Positions 15,314-25,333 are shown, numbered from the stretch's first letter. The stretch: 35,887 nt of DNA from Burkholderiales bacterium (GCA_947448105.1 CANFNE010000002.1:1-35887), one strand, 5' to 3'. The notes: generated from the letters alone by a model not told the origin. Numbers and translations: made by a program.

Positions 15314-16510
15314 ATGGCCCACGCCGCATTCAACTGGCAAGACCCGTTCTTGCTCGACGCCCAACTCACCGACGAGGAACGCATGGTGCGCGACGCCGCT
15401 GCCGCCTATTGCCAAGACAAACTGCTGCCGCGCGTGACGCTGGCTTTTCGTGACGGCACCACCGACCCGGCGATTTTTCGCGAGATGGGCGAACTCGGCC
15501 TCTTGGGCCCCACCATCCCCGAAGCCTACGGCGGCCCGGCGCTCAACTATGTGAGCTATGGCCTGATCGCCCGGGAGGTGGAACGCGTAGACAGCGGCTA
15601 CCGCTCCATGATGAGCGTGCAAAGCAGCCTGGTGATGGTGCCAATTTTTGAGTTCGGCACCGAAAGCCAGCGCCAGAAGTTCCTACCCAAGCTGGCCAGC
15701 GGCGAGTGGATCGGCTGCTTCGGCCTGACCGAGCCCGACCACGGCTCCGACCCCGCCTCCATGGCCACGCGTGCCCAGAAAGTGCCCGGCGGCTACAAAT
15801 TGAGCGGCTCCAAGATGTGGATCAGCAACAGCCCGATTGCCGACGTGTTCGTGGTCTGGGCCAAGGAAGTGTCCGAGAGCGGCGCGGTGGGCCCGATTCG
15901 CGGCTTTATTCTGGAAAAAGCCATGGCCGGTTTGAGCGCCCCGGCCATCCACAGCAAGGTGGGCCTGCGCGCCAGCATTACCGGCGAAATCGTGATGGAC
16001 GGCGTGTTTTGCCCGGAAGAAAACGCGTTTCCTGAAGTGCAAGGCCTCAAAGGCCCGTTCACGTGTCTGAACAGCGCGCGCTACGGCATCGCCTGGGGCG
16101 CATTGGGTGCTGCCGAAGACTGCTGGATGCGCGCGCGCCAGTACACGCTGGACCGCAAACAGTTTGGCCGCCCCCTGGCCGCCAACCAGCTGATCCAGAA
16201 AAAACTGGCCGACATGCAAACCGAAATCGCGCTGGGCCTGCAAGGCTGCCTGCGCCTGGGCCGCATGAAGGACGAAGGCACGGCGTCGGTCGAGATCACC
16301 TCCATCCTCAAGCGTAATTCCTGCGGCAAGTCGCTCGACATCGCCCGCATGGCGCGCGACATGATGGGCGGCAACGGCATCAGCGACGAGTTTGGCGTGG
16401 CGCGCCACCTGGTGAACCTGGAAGTGGTCAACACCTACGAAGGCACGCACGACATCCACGCGCTGATTTTGGGCCGGGCCATGACGGGTATTGCGGCGTT
16501 TGCCAACTAG
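15314..16510 (+). CDS. gcdH: Glutaryl-CoA dehydrogenase
   Basis: A 398-residue acyl-CoA dehydrogenase that oxidises and decarboxylates glutaryl-CoA to crotonyl-CoA, using FAD and ETF, in lysine, tryptophan and glutarate breakdown. GCDH-specific segments are [12 protein letters not shown] (97-108), [16 protein letters not shown] (135-150), [17 protein letters not shown] and the catalytic [18 protein letters not shown] (375-392; Glu376 is the base). The length equals the family norm. The ATG at 15314 follows GGAGA at a suitable distance; a much longer in-frame opening upstream is only the shadow of the lipoprotein gene. It heads an operon with a small secreted cysteine protein (6 nt gap) and a family III CoA-transferase that could supply glutaryl-CoA. 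Confidence 0.95.
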   Translation: MAHAAFNWQDPFLLDAQLTDEERMVRDAAAAYCQDKLLPRVTLAFRDGTTDPAIFREMGELGLLGPTIPEAYGGPALNYVSYGLIAREVERVDSGYRSMMSVQSSLVMVPIFEFGTESQRQKFLPKLASGEWIGCFGLTEPDHGSDPASMATRAQKVPGGYKLSGSKMWISNSPIADVFVVWAKEVSESGAVGPIRGFILEKAMAGLSAPAIHSKVGLRASITGEIVMDGVFCPEENAFPEVQGLKGPFTCLNSARYGIAWGALGAAEDCWMRARQYTLDRKQFGRPLAANQLIQKKLADMQTEIALGLQGCLRLGRMKDEGTASVEITSILKRNSCGKSLDIARMARDMMGGNGISDEFGVARHLVNLEVVNTYEGTHDIHALILGRAMTGIAAFAN

Positions 16511-16516
16511 GCGCAC

Positions 16517-16939
16517 ATGCGGCGCGCATTGACCGGCTTGGCCAAACCGCTACTGGGTCGGATGGCCATGGGCCTGTCCATCGGACTGCTCGCCCACCCC
16601 GGCGTGGCCCAACTTGCGGAGTCACCCGACTCGGGGCTGTGCCGCAGCCTGTGCGCCAGCGAAAAACAGCAATGCCGTGCCAGCGGGGGCGCAGCAGATG
16701 CCGCATCCACCGCCGGGGCAGTGGGGCTGTTGGGCTTGATGATCGGTCAGCCCAAAGCCTTTGCAGGCACCGAGGCCACCGACGCCAAGCGGGACATGCG
16801 CGAATTGCTCGACTCCAAGCAGCGTGCGGCAGACGACGCCAAACGCGTCCGGGGCGAATCCGACGACAAATGCAACAGCGCCTACATGCAGTGCCTGGGC
16901 GCCTGTTTGCCCGACGCACCGAACACCACGAACCCATAA
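16517..16939 (+). CDS. Small secreted protein with mirror-spaced cysteines, function unknown
   Basis: A 140-residue protein I do not recognise. The N-terminus (about 1-33) looks like a signal peptide (RR, hydrophobic stretch, GVAQ). The mature part has six cysteines in mirror symmetry: C42-x3-C46-x6-C53 and C119-x6-C126-x3-C130. Between them are a Gly/Ala-rich hydrophobic stretch (about 56-84) and a charged helical region (86-118). This would suit a disulphide-linked helical hairpin in the periplasm (inference). It lies 6 nt after gcdH and 7 nt before the CoA-transferase gene, so it is clearly in the operon, yet nothing in it suggests an enzyme of glutarate metabolism. Confidence 0.75.
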   Translation: MRRALTGLAKPLLGRMAMGLSIGLLAHPGVAQLAESPDSGLCRSLCASEKQQCRASGGAADAASTAGAVGLLGLMIGQPKAFAGTEATDAKRDMRELLDSKQRAADDAKRVRGESDDKCNSAYMQCLGACLPDAPNTTNP

Positions 16940-16946
16940 GCAAACC

Positions 16947-18200
16947 ATGACCACGCCCCAAGCCGCCTTGCCCCACCTTAAAGTGCTCGATCTCTCCCGC
17001 GTGCTGGCGGGGCCGTGGTGCACGCAGATGCTGGCGGATCTGGGCGCAGATGTGGTCAAGGTCGAACGCCCGGGCGCCGGTGACGACACCCGCCACTGGG
17101 GCCCGCCCTTTCTTCGAGACGCCCAGGGCCACGACACCACACACGCCAGCTACTACGCCGCCTGCAACCGCAACAAACGCTCCATCGCCATTGACATCGC
17201 CCATCCTGAAGGCCAGGCGCTGATCCGGCAGATGGCGCTGGGCAGCGACATCTTGGTGGAAAACTTCAAAGTCGGCGGGCTGGCAAATTACGGGCTGGAC
17301 TACGCCAGCCTGCATGCGCTGAACCCGCGCCTGATTTACTGCTCGGTGACCGGCTTTGGGCAAGACGGGCCGTATGCCGAACGCGCCGGCTATGACCTCA
17401 TGGTCCAGGCCATGAGCGGCATGATGAGCATCACCGGAAAAACCGAGGGCACACCCGGGGGCACGCCGCAGCGCGTGGGCGTGGCGCTGACCGATGTGTT
17501 TACCGGGGTCTACGCCTGCAGCGCGATCTTGGCCGCGGTGGAGGTGCGCCACCGTACCGGCGTGGGCCAGCACATTGACATGAGCCTGCTCGACGTGGGC
17601 ATGGCAATTTTGGCCAACCAGGCCGCTGGTTTTTTGAACACCGGTGCCAACCCCGTGCGCCAGGGTAACAGCCACCCCAGCCTGGTGCCCTACCAGGACT
17701 TTGCCACCGCCGACGGCGCCATGCTGCTGGCCGTGGGCAACGACGGCCAGTTCGCCCGCTTTGCCCAGGCCGCCGAGCAGCCCCACTGGAGCGCCGACCT
17801 GCGCTTTGCCACCAACACCGACCGCGTGCGCCACCGTGACGCCCTGATTCCACTGATCGAGGCTGAAACCCGCAAGCGCACCACGGCGCAATGGGTGGCC
17901 CTGCTAGAGCACCGCGCCGTGCCCTGCGGCCCTATCAATACCGTGGCCCAGGCGTTTGACGACGCCCAGGTGCAAGCGCGCCATTTGGTGGTGCACCAGC
18001 CGGTAGCGAGCGCCGTGGCGGCACAAACCGGCGTGGCGTCCATCGCTTCGGTGGCCAGTCCGCTGCGCCTGCAAGACACGCCCCCGGTGCTGCACCGCGC
18101 CCCGCCCGCGCTGGGCGAGCACACCGATGAAGTGCTGGCAGAGCTGGGATTGGACCCAGCAGCGCTGCAGCGCTTGCGCGCCACGGGTATTGTTGGGTAA
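16947..18200 (+). CDS. Family III CoA-transferase (CaiB/BaiF type), probably glutarate CoA-transferase
   Basis: A 417-residue class III CoA-transferase. It begins with the family start LKVLDLSRVLAGPWCTQMLADLGADVVKVE (in three motifs up to about residue 40), has NRNKRSIAIDI (74-84) and carries the catalytic aspartate D183 in ALTDVFTG, where the acid is acylated by CoA during transfer. VRHRTGVGQHIDMSLLD follows as in other members. With gcdH in the same operon the likely reaction is transfer of CoA from a donor such as succinyl-CoA to glutarate (as in SugCT), feeding GcdH; this is inference from context. The ATG at 16947 is chosen because it opens the conserved domain; the upstream frame belongs to the preceding gene. 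No clear Shine-Dalgarno is visible. Confidence 0.9.
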   Translation: MTTPQAALPHLKVLDLSRVLAGPWCTQMLADLGADVVKVERPGAGDDTRHWGPPFLRDAQGHDTTHASYYAACNRNKRSIAIDIAHPEGQALIRQMALGSDILVENFKVGGLANYGLDYASLHALNPRLIYCSVTGFGQDGPYAERAGYDLMVQAMSGMMSITGKTEGTPGGTPQRVGVALTDVFTGVYACSAILAAVEVRHRTGVGQHIDMSLLDVGMAILANQAAGFLNTGANPVRQGNSHPSLVPYQDFATADGAMLLAVGNDGQFARFAQAAEQPHWSADLRFATNTDRVRHRDALIPLIEAETRKRTTAQWVALLEHRAVPCGPINTVAQAFDDAQVQARHLVVHQPVASAVAAQTGVASIASVASPLRLQDTPPVLHRAPPALGEHTDEVLAELGLDPAALQRLRATGIVG

Positions 18201-18204
18201 GATT

Positions 18205-18222
18205 CTTACTGCACACAGTAAG
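18205..18222. promoter_or_regulatory. Palindrome overlapping the VapB ribosome binding region (probable operator)
   Basis: CTTACTG (18205-18211) / CAGTAAG (18216-18222) is a perfect 7-bp inverted repeat with a CACA spacer, eight bases before the antitoxin ATG. Its right arm overlaps the TAAGGA Shine-Dalgarno (18219-18224). AbrB-type VapB proteins usually bind such a palindrome to repress their own operon. Confidence 0.6.
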
Positions 18223-18229
18223 GATTCCC

Positions 18230-18469
18230 ATGAAAATCACCAGCAAAGGCCAGGTCACCATTCCGCAGTCGGTGCGCGAACAAGCCGGTTTGCACCCGCA
18301 CAGCGAGGTGGAGTTTGAGGTGCGCGACAACGGCGACGTGGTGATCCGCGCCGTGACAGCCCCGGCCACCAGCGCGCGCAGCGCCTTTGAGCGCGTGCGC
18401 GGCAGCGCCAACGCAGCGCAGTTCAAGGGCATGGGCACCGACGAGTTCATGGCTTTTTTGCGCAGCTAG
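18230..18469 (+). CDS. vapB: VapB-type antitoxin, AbrB/SpoVT swapped-hairpin family
   Basis: A 79-residue protein starting MKITSKGQVTIPQSVREQAGL, the textbook AbrB/MazE-like DNA-binding hairpin. It is followed by the second strand EVEFEVRDNGDVVIRAV and an acidic-basic helical tail that would embrace the toxin (AFERVRGSA ... EFMAFLRS). It starts at ATG 18230 after TAAGGA within a palindrome. The stop TAG at 18467-18469 is directly followed by the toxin ATG. It lies 29 nt after the CoA-transferase gene, with its own operator, and differs in family from the Phd-type antitoxin at 2013-2279. Confidence 0.9.
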   Translation: MKITSKGQVTIPQSVREQAGLHPHSEVEFEVRDNGDVVIRAVTAPATSARSAFERVRGSANAAQFKGMGTDEFMAFLRS

Positions 18470-18958
18470 ATGGCCACGCTCCCCGCATCGGCAGTTTCCA
18501 TGGCGCCTGGGGTGCGCGAGCCGGACGCGCGCTATCTTGTGGGCGCGTTGCCGCGCGGCACCCTGGTGGACAGCTGCGTGCTGATCGACGTGCTGGCCGA
18601 TGATCCCGCCTGGGCCGAGTGGTCGCTCGACCAGTTAGAACGCTGCGCAGCACTTGGCCCCCTGCTGATCAACCCGCTGGTACTGGCTGAGGTCAGCCCG
18701 CGCTTTGAACGGGCGAGCGACTTGGAGGTGGCGCTCGCCAGTCTGCCGCTGGTCAAAGCCGCCCTGCCCTGGGACGCGGCGTTTTTGGCCGGCCAGGCTT
18801 TCAAGGTTTACCGCCAGTCCTCTGGACTGAAAACCTCACCCATGCCGGATTTTTATATTGGCGCCCATGCGCTGGTGGCGCAGTTGCAGCTGCTTACGCG
18901 CGACGCGGCGCGCTACCGCAGCTACTTTCCTACGCTGGCGCTGGTAGCGCCGGTCTGA
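18470..18958 (+). CDS. vapC: VapC-type toxin, PIN-domain ribonuclease
   Basis: A 162-residue PIN-domain protein. Acidic residues are D34 and D40 in LVDSCVLIDVL, E74 in VLAEVSPRF, D127 in PMPDFYIGAHA and D145 in LLTRDAARYR, a complete active site. The conserved domain begins near residue 31. The first 30 residues are an extension without resemblance to the family, and a second ATG at residue 11 could be the true start. The first ATG abuts the antitoxin stop (TAG|ATG), typical for coupled translation. Sequence outside the active site is unlike the toxin at 2280-2747, so the two loci are independent acquisitions rather than a duplication. It converges on uup with 15 nt between the stops. Confidence 0.88.
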   Translation: MATLPASAVSMAPGVREPDARYLVGALPRGTLVDSCVLIDVLADDPAWAEWSLDQLERCAALGPLLINPLVLAEVSPRFERASDLEVALASLPLVKAALPWDAAFLAGQAFKVYRQSSGLKTSPMPDFYIGAHALVAQLQLLTRDAARYRSYFPTLALVAPV

Positions 18959-18973
18959 GCCTAAGCCCCGGCC

Positions 18974-20932
<1,959 letters not shown>

Positions 20933-20942
20933 GTGGCGCGGA

Positions 20943-21488
20943 TTATCCCCCGCGCAGGCGTGCGTCCAATGACAACAGGGCTTTGGACGCGTACAAAACC
21001 AAGATGGCACCCAACATGTCGCCACTGAACATCACCAAGACGCTACTCAGTGGATGGTCGCTTGCGCCCTGCCAGGCGTACCAGCTCTGGTGCAAGCCCG
21101 CGCTCAGGGCGGAAAAAATCAGGGTAATGCGCAGCAAACCAAGGCCAGTTAGCGCGTGCAGGTTGACATCGAGATCAGTCAGCCGAAGACACATCTGGCG
21201 CGCCAGCAAGGGCGCCAGTCCGGAAATGCAAGCCGCTACGCCCACGGTGACCGGGTCGGTGAGCCGCGTGTCGTGGAAGGCCAGCATCAAAGAGCCCAGC
21301 ACAATGCCCAGTGCGCCCCACTTGTCAAACAGCAGCACAGCCACCAAGCGCAAGCCGCTGGGCAAAAATACCCAAGCGACCCCGGCGGAGAAATCCAATA
21401 CGGAGAAGAGGAAGTCGTTGAGAAGAAACAGCGCCACATAAAAAAGCGCTGTCACCCCCACAACCAGAGTTGCACTCTGAACATGCAT
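20943..21488 (-). CDS. Multi-pass membrane protein, MASE1-like sensor fold without output domain
   Basis: A 181-residue protein with about five or six hydrophobic helices and short loops. The segment AGVAWVFLPSGLRLVAVLLFDKWGALGIVLGS resembles the first conserved stretch of MASE1-type integral membrane sensor domains, which normally precede GGDEF, EAL or histidine-kinase modules. Here the protein ends after the last helix with a short basic tail (LDARLRGG), so it has no signalling output of its own. It ends 10 nt before the uup start codon on the same strand and may be co-transcribed with uup. Start: the ATG at 21488; no strong Shine-Dalgarno. Family assignment is tentative. Confidence 0.65.
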   Translation of the reverse strand: MHVQSATLVVGVTALFYVALFLLNDFLFSVLDFSAGVAWVFLPSGLRLVAVLLFDKWGALGIVLGSLMLAFHDTRLTDPVTVGVAACISGLAPLLARQMCLRLTDLDVNLHALTGLGLLRITLIFSALSAGLHQSWYAWQGASDHPLSSVLVMFSGDMLGAILVLYASKALLSLDARLRGG

Positions 21489-21563
21489 ACGCGGCCCACT
21501 TTAAAAAAATTCAAACGCCTATCGCACAGTGACAAGCGCTTGAACGGCCCGCGCAGCCGCCCA

Positions 21564-21579
21564 GAGTCGCAAACGACTC
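21564..21579 (-). terminator. Small hairpin at the end of the winged-helix gene
   Basis: GAGTCG (21564-21569) / CGACTC (21574-21579), loop CAAA, overlapping the stop codon on the minus strand. Stem of 6 bp without a U-tract; a weak candidate. Confidence 0.25.
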
Positions 21580-21943
21580 AGGCGCCTTGGTGGGCCTTTT
21601 CCATACACTGGCCCAGTTGCGCAAAGTACTGCTGTGTTGCTTTGGTAGGCACAACGTACTTTACCCGGTTGTCATGGGCATCAAGGTTCAGGTCGATCAT
21701 GCCTTTTTTGCGCAGCATCTTGAGACGGCGGTGCGCCGTAGTGGTGGAGATTTCAGGCAGCATCACCATGGCTTCGAGCACGGTGATTTGCTTGTCCTCG
21801 TGCCACGCAGCGGCGAACGTATTGAGCATGCGCGACTCCACCGCGTCCAGACTGGGAAAACTCGGCAAGCTACGTACCGCCTGAACCAGGTTCAGGTACT
21901 TGGTGTACATCTGCGAGAAGTTTGCAACTTTGGTCTTAGTCAT
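21578..21943 (-). CDS. Winged-helix transcriptional regulator (MarR-like)
   Basis: A 121-residue protein with a winged-helix DNA-binding core: LNTFAAAWHEDKQITVLEAMVMLPEISTTTAHRRLKMLRKKGMIDLNLDAHDNRVKYVVPT. This shows a helix, a recognition helix (STTTAHRRLKML) and a wing with the MarR-like DNR. It is shorter than typical MarR proteins, with one N-terminal helix for dimerisation. The ATG at 21943 was preferred over one 20 codons upstream; that part lies in AT-rich leader sequence and contains no recognisable fold. The leader up to 22119 is markedly AT-rich. Neighbouring targets may be itself, the membrane protein downstream (gap 89 nt), or mmsA behind it; none is proved. Confidence 0.72.
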   Translation of the reverse strand: MTKTKVANFSQMYTKYLNLVQAVRSLPSFPSLDAVESRMLNTFAAAWHEDKQITVLEAMVMLPEISTTTAHRRLKMLRKKGMIDLNLDAHDNRVKYVVPTKATQQYFAQLGQCMEKAHQGA

Positions 21944-22119
21944 AATTTTTTCCAACGAATTTAAGTGTTTATTTGATTTTTCAGGTCTTTTGCCTGTTGA
22001 CACTATTTTCTACTCTTTTTATCAGTTTTGTCTACCCTTTTCGTATTTTTTACGTTTTTCGTTATAAAAATGTTGCAGTTAACTTAATCCACAACTGTTA
22101 GTGATTGTTAGGGTTGTCT
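21944..22119 (-). promoter_or_regulatory. AT-rich leader of the winged-helix regulator, with repeated pyrimidine tracts
   Basis: Visibly lower GC than anything else in the window. On the plus strand three related units follow each other at about 20-nt steps near 22006-22065 (TCTACTCTTTTT, TCTACCCTTTTC, TTTACGTTTTTC), so the gene strand carries A-rich tandem motifs. These could be autoregulatory sites or a long AT-rich promoter. The last 60 nt next to mmsA hold TGTTAGTGATTGTTAG, a direct repeat, just after the mmsA stop. Confidence 0.4.
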
Positions 22120-23625
22120 TTACTTGCTGCTAGGGAAGCTGAACATGGTGCCTTCACGCACCCCGGCCGAGGGCCAGCGTTGGGTGATGGTCTTGCGTTT
22201 GGTGTAAAAACGCGCCGCGTCCGGGCCATAGGCGTGCAGGTCGCCAAACAGGCTGCGCTTCCAGCCGCCAAACGAGTGGTAGGCCACGGGCACGGGCAGG
22301 GGCACATTCACACCCACCATGCCAACCAGAATGTTGTCGGTGAAGTAACGCGCGGCTTCGCCGTCACGGGTGAAGATGCAGGTGCCGTTGCCATATTCGT
22401 GGGCATCGATCAAGTCCATGGCTTCTTGCAGCGTCTTGACACGTACCACGCCCAGCACGGGGCCAAAAATCTCTTCTTGGTAAATCGCCATGCCGGGTTT
22501 GACGTTGTCAAACAGGCAGGGGCCCAAAAAGTAGCCTTCTTCATGGCCGGCCACCACCACGTTGCGCCCGTCCACCAGCAGCGTTGCGCCTTCCGCCACG
22601 CCCTGGTCCACATAGCCACGCACTTTTTCGAAATGCGGCTTGGTGACCAGCGGGCCCATGTCGCTCTGGGCGTCCGTACCGGGGCCCACTTTCATCTTGG
22701 CAATTTCGATCTTCAGGCCGGCAATCACGGCGTCGGCAGTGTCATCGCCCACCGCCACCACCAGCGGAATCGCCATGCAGCGCTCGCCGCAGGAGCCGTA
22801 GGCCGCACCCATCAGGGCGTTGACCGCGTTGGCCACATCGGCGTCGGGCATGACCACAGCGTGGTTCTTGGCGCCGCCCAGGGCTTGCACGCGCTTGCCG
22901 TGGGCGCAGCCGGTGGAGTAGATGTATTCGGCAATGGGCGTAGAGCCCACAAAGCTGATCGCCTTGACCAGCGGGTGCGTCAGCAGCGTGTCCACCGCTT
23001 CCTTGTCGCCGTTGACCACGTTGAGCACGCCCGGTGGCAGACCGGCTTCGAGCGCCAGTTCGGCAATGCGCAGGGTGCTCGACGGGTCGCGCTCCGAGGG
23101 CTTCAAGATGAAGCAGTTGCCGCAGGCCACCGCCATGGGCCACATCCACAAGGGCACCATGGCGGGGAAGTTGAAAGGCGTAATGCCGGCGGTCACGCCC
23201 AGGGCCTGGAATTCGCTCCACGAGTCGATGGCGGGGCCGACGTTTTTGCTGTGCTCACCCTTGAGCAGCTCGGGGGCATAACTGGCGTATTCCACGTTTT
23301 CAATGCCGCGCTGCAGCTCGCCCATGGCGTCGCTCATGACCTTGCCGTGTTCGGCAGTGATCATGGCGCAGATCTCATCGGCGTGCGCCTCGAGCAGAAC
23401 CTTGAGGTTGCCCATGACACGTGCGCGCTTGAGCGGCGGGGTATTGCGCCAGGCGGGGAAAGCAGCTTGCGCGTTGGCAATGGCCTGCTCCACCGTGGCC
23501 TGGTCGGCCAGCAGCACGCGCTTTTCGGCTTTGCCAGTGGCGGGGTTGAAAACGTCGGCCTGGCGGCTGCCGCCTTGGGTCAATTTGCCGCCAATGAGGT
23601 GGCCGATGGTGGGAAGTGTGGACAT
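22120..23625 (-). CDS. mmsA: CoA-acylating (methyl)malonate-semialdehyde dehydrogenase
   Basis: A 501-residue aldehyde dehydrogenase of the MMSDH subgroup. It converts methylmalonate or malonate semialdehyde plus CoA and NAD+ to propionyl- or acetyl-CoA. The nucleophile is C283 in GSCGERCMA. The usual catalytic glutamate is replaced by asparagine N254 in GGAKNH, a hallmark of CoA-acylating MMSDH. NAD-binding FNFPAMVPLWM (151-161) and KPSERDP are present. With the adjacent beta-alanine:pyruvate transaminase gene, malonate semialdehyde is the more likely substrate (the BauC role of Pseudomonas). ATG at 23625 chosen as the family start; the upstream frame has no homology. It lies 214 nt downstream of bauA on the same strand with its own leader. 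Confidence 0.94.
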   Translation of the reverse strand: MSTLPTIGHLIGGKLTQGGSRQADVFNPATGKAEKRVLLADQATVEQAIANAQAAFPAWRNTPPLKRARVMGNLKVLLEAHADEICAMITAEHGKVMSDAMGELQRGIENVEYASYAPELLKGEHSKNVGPAIDSWSEFQALGVTAGITPFNFPAMVPLWMWPMAVACGNCFILKPSERDPSSTLRIAELALEAGLPPGVLNVVNGDKEAVDTLLTHPLVKAISFVGSTPIAEYIYSTGCAHGKRVQALGGAKNHAVVMPDADVANAVNALMGAAYGSCGERCMAIPLVVAVGDDTADAVIAGLKIEIAKMKVGPGTDAQSDMGPLVTKPHFEKVRGYVDQGVAEGATLLVDGRNVVVAGHEEGYFLGPCLFDNVKPGMAIYQEEIFGPVLGVVRVKTLQEAMDLIDAHEYGNGTCIFTRDGEAARYFTDNILVGMVGVNVPLPVPVAYHSFGGWKRSLFGDLHAYGPDAARFYTKRKTITQRWPSAGVREGTMFSFPSSK

Positions 23626-23839
23626 GGGTGGCTTGTTTAGGTTAGAAAAAATGGTTAATTTGACGAATTTACCAGGATGACCCGGCGCAGGGCGCAAGCG
23701 CTGAGCTTAGCTTTGCGGGCACGCCAGGCTCGTGCTGGGGCACCGTGAAAAAAATTCACGTGCCGCCCGCAATCTTCGATCCGCGCTGCGTCCGGCTCCA
23801 TGCGCCGCCCCGGCGCACAGCGCAGCCGCAGCAACAGCG
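23626..23839 (-). promoter_or_regulatory. Intergenic region between the transaminase and mmsA genes
   Basis: 214 nt. It contains an inverted repeat CGTGAA (23744-23749) / TTCACG (23755-23760) with a loop of five A residues, and near the mmsA start an AT-rich stretch (about 23636-23665). No obvious Shine-Dalgarno. It probably carries an mmsA promoter or a regulator site. Confidence 0.35.
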
Positions 23840-25216
23840 TCAGTCGGTTTCGCTCAGCGCCTCGCCCAAGGCGTTGATCAGGCGGTCGATCTCGGATTTT
23901 TCAATGATGAAAGGCGGCGCCAGCTGAATGGTGTCACCGCCGTAGCGCACGTAAAAACCTTTTTCCAGGCAGCGCATGGCGACCTGGAAAGGCCGCTTGG
24001 CCGGTTCACCAGGCACGGCGGCCAGGGTCAGGCCCGCAGCCAGGCCGTAGTTGCGGATGTCGGTGACGTGCTTGGCGCCTTTGAGGCTGTGCACCGCGTT
24101 CTCAAAGTACGGCGCCAGACCGGCCACCCGCTCAATCATGTTCTCGTTCACCAAGACGTCGAGCGCGGCAATACCGGCGGCGCAGGCCACCGGGTGCGCC
24201 GAGTAGGTGTAGCCGTGCGCAAATTCGAGCATGTAGTCCGGGCCGCCTGCGGCCAGGAAGGTGTCGTAGATTTCCTTCTTGGCAATCACTGCACCCAGAG
24301 GCTGGGCGCCGTTGGTCACTTGCTTGGCGACGTTCATGATGTCCGGGGTGACGCCAAAAGCGGCGGCGCCGGTGTAGGCGCCCATGCGGCCAAAGCCGGT
24401 GATCACTTCGTCAAAAATCAGCAAGATGTTGTTGGCGGTGCAAATCTCGCGCAGGCGCTGCAAATAGCCCACCGGCGGCACCACCACGCCGCCCGAACCC
24501 GACATGGGCTCGACGATCACAGCAGCAATATTGGAGGCGTCATGCAGGGCGATCAGGCGCAGCAGCTCATCGGCCAGTTCTACGCCATTGGCGGGCATGC
24601 CACGCGAGTAGAAGTTGCTGGGCAACTGGGTGTGGGGCAGGTGATCGGCCTCAATGCCCTGGCCAAACATCTTGCGGTTGGCGCCAATGCCGCCGACCGA
24701 AATGCCGGCAAAGTTGACGCCGTGGTAGCCCTTTTCACGCCCGATCAGGCGGGTTTTGGTGCCCTGGCCTTTGGAGCGCCAGTAAGCGCGTGCCATTTTG
24801 AGCGCGGTGTCCGCGCAGTCCGAGCCGGAGCCGGTAAAGAACACATGGTCCAGGCCTTCAGGCATGAGCGCGGTGATTTTGTTGGCCAGCTCAAAGGACA
24901 GCGGGTGGCCAAATTGAAAGGCAGGGGAATAGTCCAGCGTGGCGACCTGGCGGCTGACCGCCTCGGTGATCTCGGGGCGGGCGTGGCCCAGGCCGCAGGT
25001 CCACAGACCCGAGAGACCGTCCATGATTTTGCGACCCGTGCTGTCGGTGTAGTACGCGCCCTGGGCGCTGACCATCATGCGCGGATTGGCTTTGAAGTTG
25101 CGGTTGCCGGTGTAAGGCATCCAGTGCGCCTCCATCCAGGCGGCGTCCATGGGAAAGCGGGAGGTGGTGGTGACAGCGCCCTGGCTTTGGTGGGCGGCGG
25201 TTTCATGGGGTTTCAT
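23840..25216 (-). CDS. bauA: Beta-alanine/omega-amino acid:pyruvate aminotransferase
   Basis: A 458-residue class III aminotransferase using PLP. The Schiff-base lysine is K298 in NVAKQVTNG; the PLP-ring aspartate is D269 in LIFDEVITGFGR. LWTCGLGHARPEI, FTGSGSDCADTALKMARAYW and EPMSGSGGVVVPP are typical of the omega-amino acid:pyruvate group. It transfers the amino group of beta-alanine (or a similar omega-amine) to pyruvate, giving malonate semialdehyde and alanine. Divergent LysR gene and downstream mmsA reproduce the Pseudomonas bau (beta-alanine utilisation) arrangement. The ATG at 25216 has GGAGAC a few bases upstream. The operator-like inverted repeats lie about 75-100 nt upstream. Confidence 0.92.
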   Translation of the reverse strand: MKPHETAAHQSQGAVTTTSRFPMDAAWMEAHWMPYTGNRNFKANPRMMVSAQGAYYTDSTGRKIMDGLSGLWTCGLGHARPEITEAVSRQVATLDYSPAFQFGHPLSFELANKITALMPEGLDHVFFTGSGSDCADTALKMARAYWRSKGQGTKTRLIGREKGYHGVNFAGISVGGIGANRKMFGQGIEADHLPHTQLPSNFYSRGMPANGVELADELLRLIALHDASNIAAVIVEPMSGSGGVVVPPVGYLQRLREICTANNILLIFDEVITGFGRMGAYTGAAAFGVTPDIMNVAKQVTNGAQPLGAVIAKKEIYDTFLAAGGPDYMLEFAHGYTYSAHPVACAAGIAALDVLVNENMIERVAGLAPYFENAVHSLKGAKHVTDIRNYGLAAGLTLAAVPGEPAKRPFQVAMRCLEKGFYVRYGGDTIQLAPPFIIEKSEIDRLINALGEALSETD

Positions 25217-25291
25217 GGCAGTCTCCGGTTGATGGCGGTCAAAGAAGGCAGCGCACGGGCCGCCAAAAGGCCGATTGTGGGCGCTTCTGTT

Positions 25292-25317
25292 ACTCTTACA
25301 AAGTGAGAGTTATCACT
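25292..25317. promoter_or_regulatory. Overlapping inverted repeats between bauA and its LysR gene
   Basis: ACTCTTAC (25292-25299) and GTGAGAGT (25303-25310) form an 8-bp arm repeat with one mismatch around AAA. Overlapping it, AGTGA (25302-25306) / TCACT (25313-25317) form a second repeat. The position 17-42 nt before the LysR start and 76-101 nt before the bauA start fits a LysR recognition site plus activation site. Confidence 0.5.
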
Positions 25318-25333
25318 ATTTAGTTGTGTGTTT

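Noticed and set aside
23744-23760. Inverted repeat with A-run loop as terminator of bauA
   Set aside because: The A-run is inside the loop instead of following the stem; more likely a protein site or chance.
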